A stretch of 64,000 bases of DNA, taken from positions 1,109,110-1,173,109 of the forward strand of contig NZ_CP123991.1 in assembly GCF_029919255.1 (NCBI RefSeq). Reading direction: 5' to 3'. Below, one piece after another: positions 29,106-39,037 of this stretch. A program made the position numbers and the translations under genes. Source of the DNA: a cyanobacterium endosymbiont of Epithemia clementina EcSB (lineage in GTDB: Bacteria > Cyanobacteriota > Cyanobacteriia > Cyanobacteriales > Microcystaceae). Position 1 is the stretch's first letter. The number at the start of each line of letters is the position of its first letter. The notes under the pieces are model-generated. The model was not told the origin of the DNA and ran no database searches. It saw only the letters and a list, made by a program, of their open reading frames with translations.

Positions 29106-30860
29106 ATGAGGAAATCGTTAAGGAATTTTTTTTCAGTCGTACCAGTCTTGCTATCTGTTGGAGTAACATTTGTTTTATTTGCTTGTAATCGTCAACCAAA
29201 CAACCTAAGTTCTCAGATAACACTCCAAAAACAAAGTAAAACCCTTAATTTATTATACTGGCAGGCTCCCACTATTTTAAATCCTCATCTTTCTACAGGA
29301 TTTAAAGATTCTGAAGCTAGTCGCATTACATTAGAACCTTTAGCTAGTTATGATAATCAAGGTAACTTGATACCTTTTTTAGCTGCTGAAATTCCCTCTA
29401 TAGAAAATGGGGGAATTTCACCTGATGGCAAGTCAGTAACATGGAAATTGAAAGAAGGAATCAAATGGTCAGATGGAACCCCATTTATGGCTGGTGATGT
29501 GGTGTTCACTTATCAATTTATTACTAATCCTAAAGTAGGTTCGACTAGTGCCAATAATTATGCCAGTGTTGAAACGGTCGAAGCCATAAATGAGAATACA
29601 GTAAAAGTTGTTTTTAAACAACCAAATCCAGCTTGGAATCTTCCCTTTATTGGTGGGGGAGGAATGATTTTACCTCGCCATCTTTATGAAAAATATAATG
29701 GTGAAAATGCACGGCAGGCCCCTGAAAATCTAATTCCTATTGGTACAGGCCCTTATAAGGTTGTAGAATTTAAACCTGGGGATGTAGTCGTTTATGAAGC
29801 AAATTCCCATTTCCGGGAAGTTGATAAATTAGGGTTTAAAAGAATTACATTGAAAGGAGGTGGAGATGCTACTTCTGCCGCACGAGCGGTGTTACAAACA
29901 GGAGATGTAGACTATGCTTATAACTTACAAGTTGAAGTAAATATTCTCAACCAATTGGAAGCAGGTGGAACTGGAAAAATAAAATCTATTTTTGGAGGAA
30001 CTAGCGAAAGAATTTTAATTAATTTAACCGATCCAAATAAAGCAACAGCAGAGGGAGAAAAATCAAGCCTGAAATTTCCTCATCCTTTTTTTCAAAATAA
30101 GCAAGTAAGGGAAGCTTTTAGTTTAGCAATAGATCGAGATACCATTGCTCAACAGTTGTATGGAGTAACCGGAAAAGCCACCTCAAACTTTTTAATTGCT
30201 CCTCCGCAATACAATTCTTCTAATACAAGTTACGAGTTTAACTTAGAGAAAGCATCAAAGTTATTAGATAAGGCAGGATGGAAAGACTCTAATAACAATG
30301 GAATTCGAGATAAAAATGGAACAGAAATGAAAGTAGTCTTTCAAACCTCAGTCAACCCACTACGCCAAAAAACACAAGAAATTGTTAAGCAGGGATTACA
30401 AAAAATTGGGATAGGTGTTGAACTAAAAAATGTTGATGCAAGTATTTTCTTTTCCAGTGACCCGGCGAATAATGATACAGTAGAACATTTTTATGCTGAT
30501 TTAGAAATGTTTACGACAGGAAACAGGAACCCTGATCCCAGTACTTATATGAAGACCTATATGTGTGATACAATTCCTCAAAAATCAAATAATTGGTCTG
30601 GAGATAATTATTCCCGGTATTGTAACCCAGAATATGATAAACTATGGGAACAAGCAAGCAAAGAATTAGATACTAGAAAACGACGAGAAATTTTTATTGC
30701 AATGAACGACATGTTGGTTAATGATTTTGTGGTAATTCCCTTAATTCATCGAGCTGATGTTGTTGGAATTAGTGATAACATTCGGGGATTCAAATCAACC
30801 CCTTGGGACTTTAATACCTGGAACATTAAAGATTGGAAAATATACAAAGTTGACTTTTAA
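29106..30860 (+). CDS. Peptide/nickel ABC transporter substrate-binding lipoprotein (SBP_bac_5)
   Basis: A 584-residue extracytoplasmic binding protein. The N-terminus has a basic start, a hydrophobic core and a lipobox-like LFAC near residue 28, predicting a lipid-anchored protein. NLLYWQAPTILNPHLSTGFK and ITLEPLASYDNQGNLIPFLA are the family start, and TWKLKEGIKWSDGTPFMAGD matches the SBP family 5 signature. NKQVREAFSLAIDRDTIAQQ and the C-terminal region are also typical. I chose the ATG at 29106 because the frame's earlier ATG at 29058 would place 16 residues before the signal peptide. A cognate permease gene lies downstream, separated by a dead transposase. The substrate, peptide or otherwise, cannot be told. 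Confidence 0.9.
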   Translation: MRKSLRNFFSVVPVLLSVGVTFVLFACNRQPNNLSSQITLQKQSKTLNLLYWQAPTILNPHLSTGFKDSEASRITLEPLASYDNQGNLIPFLAAEIPSIENGGISPDGKSVTWKLKEGIKWSDGTPFMAGDVVFTYQFITNPKVGSTSANNYASVETVEAINENTVKVVFKQPNPAWNLPFIGGGGMILPRHLYEKYNGENARQAPENLIPIGTGPYKVVEFKPGDVVVYEANSHFREVDKLGFKRITLKGGGDATSAARAVLQTGDVDYAYNLQVEVNILNQLEAGGTGKIKSIFGGTSERILINLTDPNKATAEGEKSSLKFPHPFFQNKQVREAFSLAIDRDTIAQQLYGVTGKATSNFLIAPPQYNSSNTSYEFNLEKASKLLDKAGWKDSNNNGIRDKNGTEMKVVFQTSVNPLRQKTQEIVKQGLQKIGIGVELKNVDASIFFSSDPANNDTVEHFYADLEMFTTGNRNPDPSTYMKTYMCDTIPQKSNNWSGDNYSRYCNPEYDKLWEQASKELDTRKRREIFIAMNDMLVNDFVVIPLIHRADVVGISDNIRGFKSTPWDFNTWNIKDWKIYKVDF

Positions 30861-31469
30861 ATCGAGTATACATAGATAATCATAAACCTAGTTGTGAAAC
30901 CATACGTGTAACACGGAAAAAACAATCTAGATAAGAACAATGTCTATAAAAACTTATTTAGCTCGACATTTTGTTTTCAAAAACTCAAAAAGAAGTACAC
31001 AAAAAGTTAAAATTCTGTAGAATTGACTAAAATGGTGTCTATCTTGGAAAGTATCTTAGGAAAATATTCTCGACAATAGTGTGCTAGTCACAGGAATAAA
31101 TTATGACTATAATCCAAGTATGACTATAATTAAGAAGTTCTTAAAAAATCTAATTAAGTTAGGAAAAAGAAAAGTTTAAAAATTCAAGAATAAAGAAAAA
31201 AGAAGAAAACAAACCTGAACTAATAAACCACTTTAAAAATTAGCCTAGTAATTAAAATCTAGATTGGTAGATAAACAATTATAGACATAATTGTGTTAAT
31301 AAGATCTGGAACGAAAGAGGATTAAATTACTTTAAAAAAGTGTAGATATTCTTGTCATTCTCCAAGAGAAAAACATAGTAAAGAGAGAGTTTCTTGAACC
31401 AGTAAAATTTATTAAAAATTTAAAAATTGGAAAAAAGAGATCCAGAAACTTAAATAGATATATAGTTGT
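30861..31469. other. Spacer after the binding-protein gene
   Basis: Purine-rich, stop-dense sequence with no recognisable gene. It leads into the IS630-type fossil. Confidence 0.45.
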
Positions 31470-31890
31470 TTGATGAACCTAGAGTAAAATTGAGGACAAT
31501 CAAAGGAAAAATTTGAAGTCCTACGTGGAAAAGACCGGCTGTTATGGTAAACTAAATCTGTGGATAGCAGTATATCTGTGAATTTATTAAACTACTCACG
31601 GGAAGAACTTTATGAAATTAAATTCCAGGAGTGAATACAAAATGGCTTAATTTAGTCCATGAACATCTGGCTAAAGCGGCAGACGGTTTTATAGCAGAAA
31701 AGAAAAAATTGCTCCAAAAATTACTAAAGAATATTTGTAAGCTTACTCTCCAGAGTTAGAGCAAGTAGAGTAACTGTGGATATTATGTAGATAAGTATTT
31801 ATTCTATGAGTATTTTCAAAAAAATTCTAAGATAGAAGAAGTCTTGCTAAACTGTTGTCATATTTGCAGTTGAATAAAAAAAGAAATCAA
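31470..31890 (+). mobile_element. IS630-type transposase fossil
   Basis: Frames with many stops read FDESRVKLRTIKGK, resembling the DESRFG...TI motif of IS630-type DDE transposases. Further on, GVNTKWLNLVHEHLAKAADG is followed by AYSPELEQVE with LWI, matching the Y-P-P-Y-S-P-E-L-N-P-V-E-x-L-W motif around the catalytic glutamate. The N-terminal half is missing and no terminal repeats were found. It separates the binding protein from the permease gene. Confidence 0.7.
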
Positions 31891-32012
31891 AAATTTAACT
31901 TATTGTTATTGGTTGAATTTCCTCTATTTTTTTAGGATGGTATGTCCATCGGATTTAGTATAATAGATAACAGTTGCGTTGCGCAAAACTCAGTGTATTG
32001 AGTCATTATCAA

Positions 32013-32981
32013 ATGATATCCTACTTAATTAAGCGTTTATCAACCGCCATTCCTACTCTACTTGTCATTAGTATTGTTATTTTTACTATTTTAGCCTTAG
32101 CCCCAGGTAATCCTTTGGGAGAATTTGCTTCCAACCCGGCAATTACACCAGAGATAAGGGAAAATATCCGTAAAAGTCTAGGGTTAGATCAACCAATTTA
32201 TGTTCGTTATATTAAATGGATTTTAGCGTTTATTCGGGGAGATTTGGGCTATTCTTTTACTAGTAAAAGTCCAGTTATTGATCTAATCTTACAACGAATA
32301 CCAACTACGTTATGGGTGGCTGGAATTGCTTATCTCCTAAGTTTTTTGATTGCTTTTCCTCTAGGAATAGTTTCTGCATTGAAACGATATTCATTGCTAG
32401 ATCAAATTGCAACCACCTTTACTTTTTTAGGATTTTCTTTGCCAACTTTTCTGACAGGATTATTATTCATCGTTATATTTAGCGTTCAATTAAAATGGTT
32501 TCCTTTTATTTATAACAGCACATTACAAATAACCAATTGGTCAAGTTTTGTTGAACAAATCAAACAATCCATCATGCCAGTTTGTGTATTAGCTTTATAT
32601 CAGTCAGCGATTTTAATGCGGTTTTTCCGTTCAGCTATCTTAGATGAACTCCCCCAAGAATATGTCCGTACTGCCTATGCTAAAGGATTAGGAAGTTTTG
32701 CCATCTTGAATAATCATATTCTTCGGAATGCCATGATTCCCGTTATAACCTTGATAGCCTTAGATATTCCTACAATTTTTACTGGGGCATTAGTCACGGA
32801 ACAGGTGTTTCGTATTCCTGGAATTGGGGCTTTATTAATTGAATCGATTTATCGTAATGATACCCCAGTAGTTATGGCTGTTACTTTTATTTATGCAATT
32901 TTAATTTTTATTAGTAACTTTGTTGCCGATTTCACCTATAGTTTTTTGGATCCACGGGTTAAATTAAATCAAAAAAAATAA
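32013..32981 (+). CDS. Peptide ABC transporter permease (DppB/OppB type)
   Basis: A 322-residue inner-membrane protein of the binding-protein-dependent transport permease family, with about six membrane helices. The start MISYLIKRLSTAIPTLLVIS and the early ILALAPGNPLGEFASN segment are characteristic of DppB-type subunits. The EAA loop for ATPase contact is YVRTAYAKGLGSFAILNNHI with LRNAMIPVIT, followed by LVTEQVFRIPGIGALLIESI. The ATG at 32013 is preferred over a TTG at 31974. A DppC-type second permease and ATPases are not in the window; cyanobacteria often scatter these genes. Confidence 0.92.
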   Translation: MISYLIKRLSTAIPTLLVISIVIFTILALAPGNPLGEFASNPAITPEIRENIRKSLGLDQPIYVRYIKWILAFIRGDLGYSFTSKSPVIDLILQRIPTTLWVAGIAYLLSFLIAFPLGIVSALKRYSLLDQIATTFTFLGFSLPTFLTGLLFIVIFSVQLKWFPFIYNSTLQITNWSSFVEQIKQSIMPVCVLALYQSAILMRFFRSAILDELPQEYVRTAYAKGLGSFAILNNHILRNAMIPVITLIALDIPTIFTGALVTEQVFRIPGIGALLIESIYRNDTPVVMAVTFIYAILIFISNFVADFTYSFLDPRVKLNQKK

Positions 32982-33089
32982 TTAGATTAACTATTTACTT
33001 TTTTAGTTAATTATTGTTTTTTTTATATAAAGATGTTTATCAAGGACCTGGAATATATAGTTGTTTCCGATCATTGTTAGGCATAGACT

Positions 33090-33605
33090 ATGAGTCTAAT
33101 ACAAAAAGACTTTTATTTAAAAAATACGGTTTCTGAGGACAGTGTGAAGTTCTTAAATTGGATGATAATTATTATGTTTGCTTTAGCTTTATGGTTAAGT
33201 TCTAGCTTGGTTCTAGATTTTATTATGATTCCTAGTTTATACCTATTAGGAATTATGCCTTAGAGGAGGTTTGCCAGTGTTGAATGTTTTATTTTGATTC
33301 TGTATAATCGCATTGAATTGATTTATTTAGCAATTATTTAAACGTGATTTTTAGTATTCCGTCGTTATTATGCCTTCATAAAAGAGTCAAGAACATTAGT
33401 CAATCTTCTTAGCTAGTGTTTTTCTAATTGTTGCCCAAATTTATACCTATGTGTTAATCTAATAAATCAGCGTTTTAGATCTTTAGTAAAACTTCGTTAA
33501 AACAGCCAACACTCTGCCACCAGAGATAAGCTTTTTACACCGAGGTTCTTGGATTCTAGAATGCATTAAATTTATGGTTAATATTCTTTTACTAAGTTGA
33601 TGTTA
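33090..33605 (+). pseudogene. Four-helix membrane protein (DUF4149-like), decayed
   Basis: From an ATG at 33090 the sequence reads MSLIQKDFYLKNTVSEDSVK and then FLNWMIIIMFALALWLSSSL with LVLDFIMIPSLYLLGIMP before a stop. Later pieces in other frames give RIELIYLAII, IYTYVL and NFVKTANTLPPEISFLHRGS followed by WILECIKFMV. This order resembles the cyanobacterial DUF4149-like membrane proteins. Stops and frameshifts are numerous. It lies about 110 bases after the permease gene and has no surviving copy nearby. Confidence 0.6.
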
Positions 33606-33780
33606 TCGTAATTATTATTAACTAACTTAAGTCTTTAAAATCTTTCTATGTCAGCTGTTTCTTGATTAAATCAGTAAGTTAAGAAAAACTCTTTTGGTAA
33701 CTTGAATTGTTCACTAATGGAAGACCCTTTTGATAAAAGATAAATCTGGATTTTGTGTCCAGATTTCGTGAGACAAAAAA

Positions 33781-34010
33781 CTACTCCATTACCACAGAGA
33801 TTGTCTCAATCAGTTTGCCGTTAGTATAAGTTCGATCAGCTTCTAGCTTGATTGCTTCCCAGTTTGAACCCTCACGGCAAATTTTCATTTTAGATGTTAA
33901 TGAGACACAACAATACCATAGAGAACAATATCATTGTTGATATAGCGTCTTCTGTAAATTGTTAATTCGATATCAAATGCCCAATGGCACACGGGGATGT
34001 TGTTGCCTCG
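33781..34010 (-). pseudogene. Unidentified conserved gene, decayed
   Basis: Minus-strand frames read NNIPVCHWAFDIELTIYRRR followed by YINNDIVLYGIVVS, then after a one-base frameshift LTSKMKICREGSNWEAIKLE followed by ADRTYTNGKLIETISVVME and a stop. The continuity of protein-like sequence across the shift shows a recently broken gene. I do not recognise the family. It lies immediately downstream of the psaK fossil on the same strand. A 9-bp hairpin (33742-33766) beyond its stop could be the old terminator. Confidence 0.5.
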
Positions 34011-34100
34011 ACGAAGGAAGTAAAGTCAGAATAATAACCAAATTTTAAGCTAACAAAAAGATAAGTTTTTCAGTATAGTCTCTGAATACACACTCTTATG

Positions 34101-34374
34101 TATAGAATACCGGCATTAGAAAAAACTATAATAATGCAACCTTCTAAAATGTGACCAAAGCTAGTGATTACAAACATTTAAGGGATACCTGATTTTTCCT
34201 GCAATGCTAGTTAAGGAAAAATTAAATTTAGCCCTCCTCTGTATTTTGGGTGGCAAAATATCCCGCAACGATAGTAAAAAGATTAGCAACAATCACAATA
34301 ACCCCTATCGACCAATTCCGACCAATGGTATCTGGGGCAATTGTCTGAGCAAATCAGGTCAAGTCTGATAACAT
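34101..34374 (-). pseudogene. psaK: Photosystem I subunit PsaK, decayed
   Basis: From an ATG at 34374 the frame reads MLSDLT, a stop, then FAQTIAPDTIGRNWSIGVIV with IVANLFTIVAGYFATQNTEEG. This matches PsaK (consensus GWSLSVGIIMCLCNVFAFVI then GYFAIQKTGKG). After another stop and a frame change come LALQEKSGIP and ITSFGHILEGCIIIVFSNAG, matching the PsaK C-terminus (MSFGHILGAGMVLGLASSGI). At least three inactivating stops are present. It is the only photosystem I trace I found. Confidence 0.88.
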
Positions 34375-34481
34375 GGATCCTGTGTGACTCCTGAGTTGAT
34401 CAACTTTAATTGATGATTAAGGATCATAGAAATTCCTTGAACAAAAAATTTACTTTAGTTTGAATACTTAATAGTAGCAAA

Positions 34482-35123
34482 ATGAGAATTAAGATATGCG
34501 GCATCACCCAACTATCCCAGGGCAAAGCGATTGCTCAATTAGGGGCTACTATGTTGGGATTTATCTGCGTTCACAAATCTCCTCGTTATATTAGTCCGGT
34601 TCAAATTCAAGCCGTGATCAAGGAACTGCCAACAACAGTTGGCTGTATTGGGGTTTTTGCTAATGCCAGTCTATTAGAAATAGAAGAAGTTCTTAACCAA
34701 ACAGAGTTAACTGGGATACAACTGCACGGGAATGAGTCGCCCCGGTTCTGTCGTCAGATCAAACAACGTTTTTCTCATCTCGAACTGATTAAAGCGTTTA
34801 GAATCAAAACTTCTCAGTCGTTACGAGCCATACCTGCTTATTTTGATGAAGTAGATACATTATTGTTAGATGCTCACCATCCTAATTTGTTAGGAGGAAC
34901 TGGTCATACTTTGAATTGGGAAATTTTAGAACGATTTAAACCACCGCTTCCTTGGTTATTGGCAGGGGGATTAACCCCTAATAATATAGGGCAATCTTTA
35001 ACACGGTTAGATCCAACGGGAATTGATCTTTCTAGTGGTGTTGAGAGATCACCTGGTAATAAAAATTTAACAAAAGTAGCTGAGTTATTTGCGTTACTTC
35101 AAGATATTCATCCTTTAAAATAA
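34482..35123 (+). CDS. trpF: Phosphoribosylanthranilate isomerase
   Basis: A 213-residue TIM-barrel enzyme of tryptophan synthesis that isomerises N-(5-phosphoribosyl)anthranilate. MRIKICGITQLSQGKAIAQL carries the catalytic cysteine in KICG; GFICVHKSPRYISP, VGVFAN-like CIGVFANASLLEI, GIQLHGNESP, LLLDAHHPNLLGGTGHTLNW with the catalytic aspartate, WLLAGGLTPNNI and GIDLSSGVERSPGNK (phosphate binding) follow. Length and motifs are complete. No other trp genes are near, which is normal for cyanobacteria. It implies that tryptophan is still made. Confidence 0.95.
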   Translation: MRIKICGITQLSQGKAIAQLGATMLGFICVHKSPRYISPVQIQAVIKELPTTVGCIGVFANASLLEIEEVLNQTELTGIQLHGNESPRFCRQIKQRFSHLELIKAFRIKTSQSLRAIPAYFDEVDTLLLDAHHPNLLGGTGHTLNWEILERFKPPLPWLLAGGLTPNNIGQSLTRLDPTGIDLSSGVERSPGNKNLTKVAELFALLQDIHPLK

Positions 35124-35658
35124 AGTTCTACTGAACTTGTCATGTAAAGATAAAAAAATAAGAAAGATTTTTATTATTAACAATAGGCTTGTTAAAAGTC
35201 ACTATCGCTGTATAGTATGGCAGGTTTTTTGTTTGCACAAAATTATACTATACTCAATTCTCTAGCCTTAACTTATATTTATGACATCAAACACTAAACT
35301 TAATTTAATGAATGAAACTCTAAATCTAAAAAAAAATTAACCATAATTTATTATTAAATTTTAAATGAGATAAGAATAGTTCAATAACCAGAAAACCTTA
35401 TTAAATTAATGAATTGAACATTAAAAATATATCTTAGGCAGGATAAGCCGTATGTCTTGATATTAATCATTATCAAATCAGATGTAGTCAAGGTTAAATT
35501 ACATTCATGAAAGAGTATAAATGTATTAAAAAAATGAAAAATATACTTAAAACTGGATTAAATAAATTTATAATAGTAATTATTAAAAAATAAAAAATAC
35601 TAAGTTAATAATCAAAAAATAATTTTTTAAAAATACATACAAATAATTAGAAATTAAA

Positions 35659-35702
35659 TTGATAACTTTATTGCCATTTAATAACGGCAATAAAGTTATC
35701 AA
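35659..35702. repeat. Perfect 17-bp stem with 10-base loop
   Basis: TTGATAACTTTATTGCC at 35659-35675 pairs exactly with 35686-35702. It lies about 540 bases beyond trpF in non-coding DNA. Confidence 0.9.
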
Positions 35703-37129
35703 CTAGTGTTAGTAGATTTAGATATAAATAATTAAGTGTAGAAAATATAGAAATAAACAAATCTGATAAGTAGCAAAATGGCTTTTTTAAAAAAAGTTGT
35801 GATAATAATTGAATAAGATTGAATAAGTTAGTCATATATCTTGGTAAACGTTCTAAGAATGTTATGAATAAATTAATACCATAAGCTAAAGTAGTACAAG
35901 ATAGACTTTATCTGATGAAACAAGTTGATGTTCAATTAGATAATTAGAACAAGACTCTTGAAATAAAAAGCTAAATTAAAACAAGTTAATAACAAAATAT
36001 CAGTCTTGGCAAGATTATTTAACTGAAAGAGGAATTTAGAAAATTAGTTAGAAAACTTTAGACTGGATATGATAATCATTAAAACTAGCTAATTTTTATT
36101 TCAAAAACTTATTAATTAGACTAAAGAAAGTATCTGAAAAAGTTAGACGTTAAATTGGAAACATTATTGTCTATTCTTACCAAGCAATAACTTAATGAAC
36201 AGTATTAAATATTGATGATAAGTTGAAGTTGATTGAAATAAAAGCTTATGGATTCAAAAAAAATATTAATTTCAAACTTTGAAGTTTTTGACTTAGCATT
36301 TTGTTAGTTAGTTCTATATTATTAGTCCAGTCCAATTGGTATTGGAGATGCTAATAGTGTTTTTAAATTTTATCTAATTTACGTTTAAAAAATAAAATGT
36401 AATGGATTACAATACAGATAATAACTTATTAGTTAACTTTAAAAATTAACCCTATATTTAATCGATTATGCAAAATTTAAATTTTTTAAATTGCAATGTA
36501 TATGAGAGTATGTCTGCAAAAACACTAATCGAACTATTAATGAGAATGTTGCTATTAGTATCTACCTCAATTTGTACTCCTAAGTTATTCATTTTTACTA
36601 TTATTTTTTGTTGTTTTTTTTTCACCAGTTACACTTGATTAAACTATTGTCTTCTCCAAGCACTAATTTGAGTAATTTAACTACAAGTTTTTTAAAAAAG
36701 GTTTTTTACTATCATTTAGGTAAATCTTTAACTGAGTTTATTGAGATGAGTCTTGAACTAGTAAGCACTCTTGATATTAAATTATTTTACCACTTCTACA
36801 AAAACTAAAAATAACAGTTAATCTATATCTTTATAACTATTTTTATAGTTATAAACTATGGCTAAAAAATTAACGGTTTTTATTAAATTAATAGTAAATA
36901 TCAAAATGGAAGAAGTTAACTGAATATTAGCATCAATAAAATGAAGATATCATTTAACTAATAGCGAGTTTAATTTGAATATTTTTTAAAAAAATATTAG
37001 TTTTACTTAAAAAGTAAGCCGTACTCTATAGGTATTTTAACTAAAATTAAAGAAACTAACAACAAGACCAGTCAATTATCTCAAGAACTAACGGAGTGTT
37101 TTTTACTCAATTAAAGTTTTGTTAATTGT

Positions 37130-37178
37130 TTTCTTAGACCTCATGAAACAACAAAAAGCATAAAACTGTTCTCTCATA
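37130..37178 (+). repeat. Dispersed repeat, copy 1 (second copy at 61370-61419)
   Basis: A segment of about 49 bases with the core CATGAAACAACAAAAAGCAT matches 61370-61419, whose core is CATGAAACTACAAAAAGTAT. Most positions agree. A 10-bp hairpin (ACTGTTCTCT / AGAGAACAGT, 37165-37190) overlaps its end in this copy only. It is probably part of a decayed insertion sequence. Confidence 0.65.
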
Positions 37179-37974
37179 GCAGAGAACAGTCTTCTTTAAT
37201 TGAAGCATAATAATTTTTTTTGTAAAAAAATAGCTAGAAGTAGATAACGATTCTGCTACACAAAAACTAGGTATTCGCTTATACAAAAAATAGGTATTAA
37301 AGTTAGTATTATCAATATATATTATTTACTTCAAAAACTTAAAATTAACTTTTTCTAAAAAAACTTTATTCCTTAAAAACTTACATTCATAAGGTTAAAA
37401 GCCTAAGATAGTAATATTTGACAATACTTAAAAAACTTAACTTTTTATATTTAGTTTTAATTGACAAAATAGGAGTTTAGCCACTTATAACTCATAACTT
37501 TATCAGAGTAACTAAAGGAAAACAAGTTTAGGGAAAATGTTCTAATAATCAAAAAAAAATATTACGTTAATTGAAACGCTCGCTCAATCAATACTGGTAA
37601 AATAAAAATACTAACACCACAATTATACCCAAGGAATTGTATGGTCATAGATAACTTATTGACTTATAAAGCAACTATAGATATAAAACTAATGAAACAT
37701 GTAGAAGCACAAGTTATATTTTTTATACTGACTTTAATTTTATTGGAATCAGTATAAAAAATTAAATGATATTGGCCAATAGTTAAAAGTATTAATTATA
37801 TACCTGTTAAGTAATCTATCAATAATGATACTAGTTTGGTAGGTATATTTTGCTAATAAAAATTAGCTAGTTTTTCTACCATTTTTACTAGAGATTACCT
37901 AATCAACAACAGCTATAAGTAGATAAATTTCAATAAATCTAAAATAGAAAAGCAGTTAAAAAAGAGCGATTATT

Positions 37975-38545
37975 AAATGTCAGCCTGTATAAAAAATAAG
38001 CTGACATAATTAGAAAAACAAAAACTATCAAAGTTAACTCATGATATAAAAAATATGTTTTTTTTAAGAGGATAGAAAGTTTTAAAAATTGCAGATTTAG
38101 CTAATTTTTCAGGAAAACAATTTTGAGATAGATTTTTTAAAAAAGAAAATAATTGCGGGTTTCTCTAAACAGTTATTAAAAAGCACTGGTAAAGAAGAAG
38201 ATATAAACTCTTTTAAAGAGCCATCAGAAAAGTGTAAAAAAAGCTATTATAGTTAATAATTAAGTTTTTTGAAAAGAGAGAAAAGCTAAATTAACTTCAG
38301 GAATAATTCGTGATACTGAAAAAAGGGGCGTAAATAAAAAATAAAAAAAGTGAAGACAAGAATTATTTATTACTTTTTATGTAAAAAATAATTCAAAAAA
38401 AAATCATATTTATTCACTAATTTATAGTTTTTAACTAAAATTAATAAAAAAATGGTATTAAATAAAAGCTTGTAAAATTTCTATAAATATGTTTAAACAT
38501 AAAGATTATTTAGCTAAAACAGTTAAACGAAGTCATAATCTAAGG
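37975..38545 (+). mobile_element. IS630-family transposase fossil, copy B
   Basis: One frame reads VLKIADLANFSGKQF-stop-DRFFKKENNCGFL, matching the helix-turn-helix of IS630 transposases (KIAEIAKIFQVSRKTIYNWF then DRWEKEGL). The end of the copy (about 38450-38545, AATGGTATTAAATAAAA and AAACAGTTAAACGAAGTC) aligns with the end of the fossil at 63908-64000. The start of the copy (TAATTAGAAAAACAAAAACT) aligns with about 63317. Stops are dense and the catalytic middle is deleted. No terminal inverted repeats were found. Confidence 0.72.
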
Positions 38546-39037
38546 AGTAACTCTAATTAAATACCAATTAAAGTAATTCAAAATAAGCTCTAATTGTTTT
38601 GTATATAGAAATACAAAGTAATTTGCTTTTTTAAGCTTTATTTAGAGCTGCCTACTTACCAAATCAAAACGATCATGACTAAGAGAATATTCAGGTTAAC
38701 CACTAGTCTCTAAATCGCTAAAATTTTCAACAATATCCTTATATATCTAATTTAGAAGGATATTATTTAATCTTCATACTGTAAATCCCCTAAATACATA
38801 AATTTACCGTTTTTATAGCTATTCTTTTTGTTTATAGTCTTCTTTAATAAGAGTCTCTTCAGTTGGCTTTAGAATAGACTTTTGCGGAAAGATAATTACT
38901 GATAGAATTAGCTCAAAATAGTAGAACTACGTATAATTTTAACAATAAACTTTTGGTCAAATCGGAGAAACATTTCTCTTTTGATTTTAAGAATACTACT
39001 GATTGTTTAATTCAATCTAAGAATATAAGATTAGCTC
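38546..39037. other. Spacer after the IS630 fossil
   Basis: No gene is recognised. The plus-strand frame 38953-39168 overlaps the end of the CPBP protease gene antisense and is a shadow. Confidence 0.5.

Larger units (their letters stand above)
35124..37974. other. Gene desert
   Basis: Nearly 3 kb without a supportable gene. It holds the palindrome at 35659-35702, three T6A6-7 runs (35783, 36688, 36982), a 14-bp terminator-like stem with a 17-base loop (37718-37762) and one copy of a dispersed repeat (37130-37178). The frame 36608-36808 contains one of the T6A6 runs and has no family features. Segments around 35930-36200 are purine-rich and could be a very old transposase, but I cannot show it. 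Confidence 0.5.

Noticed and set aside
36608-36808. 66-codon frame in the gene desert
   Set aside because: No ribosome-binding site or motif, and it runs through a T6A6 spacer motif.
35124-38950. A novel defence or mobile system in the desert after trpF
   Set aside because: Only an IS630 fossil, palindromes and AT-rich spacer are visible; no intact gene exists there to carry a system.
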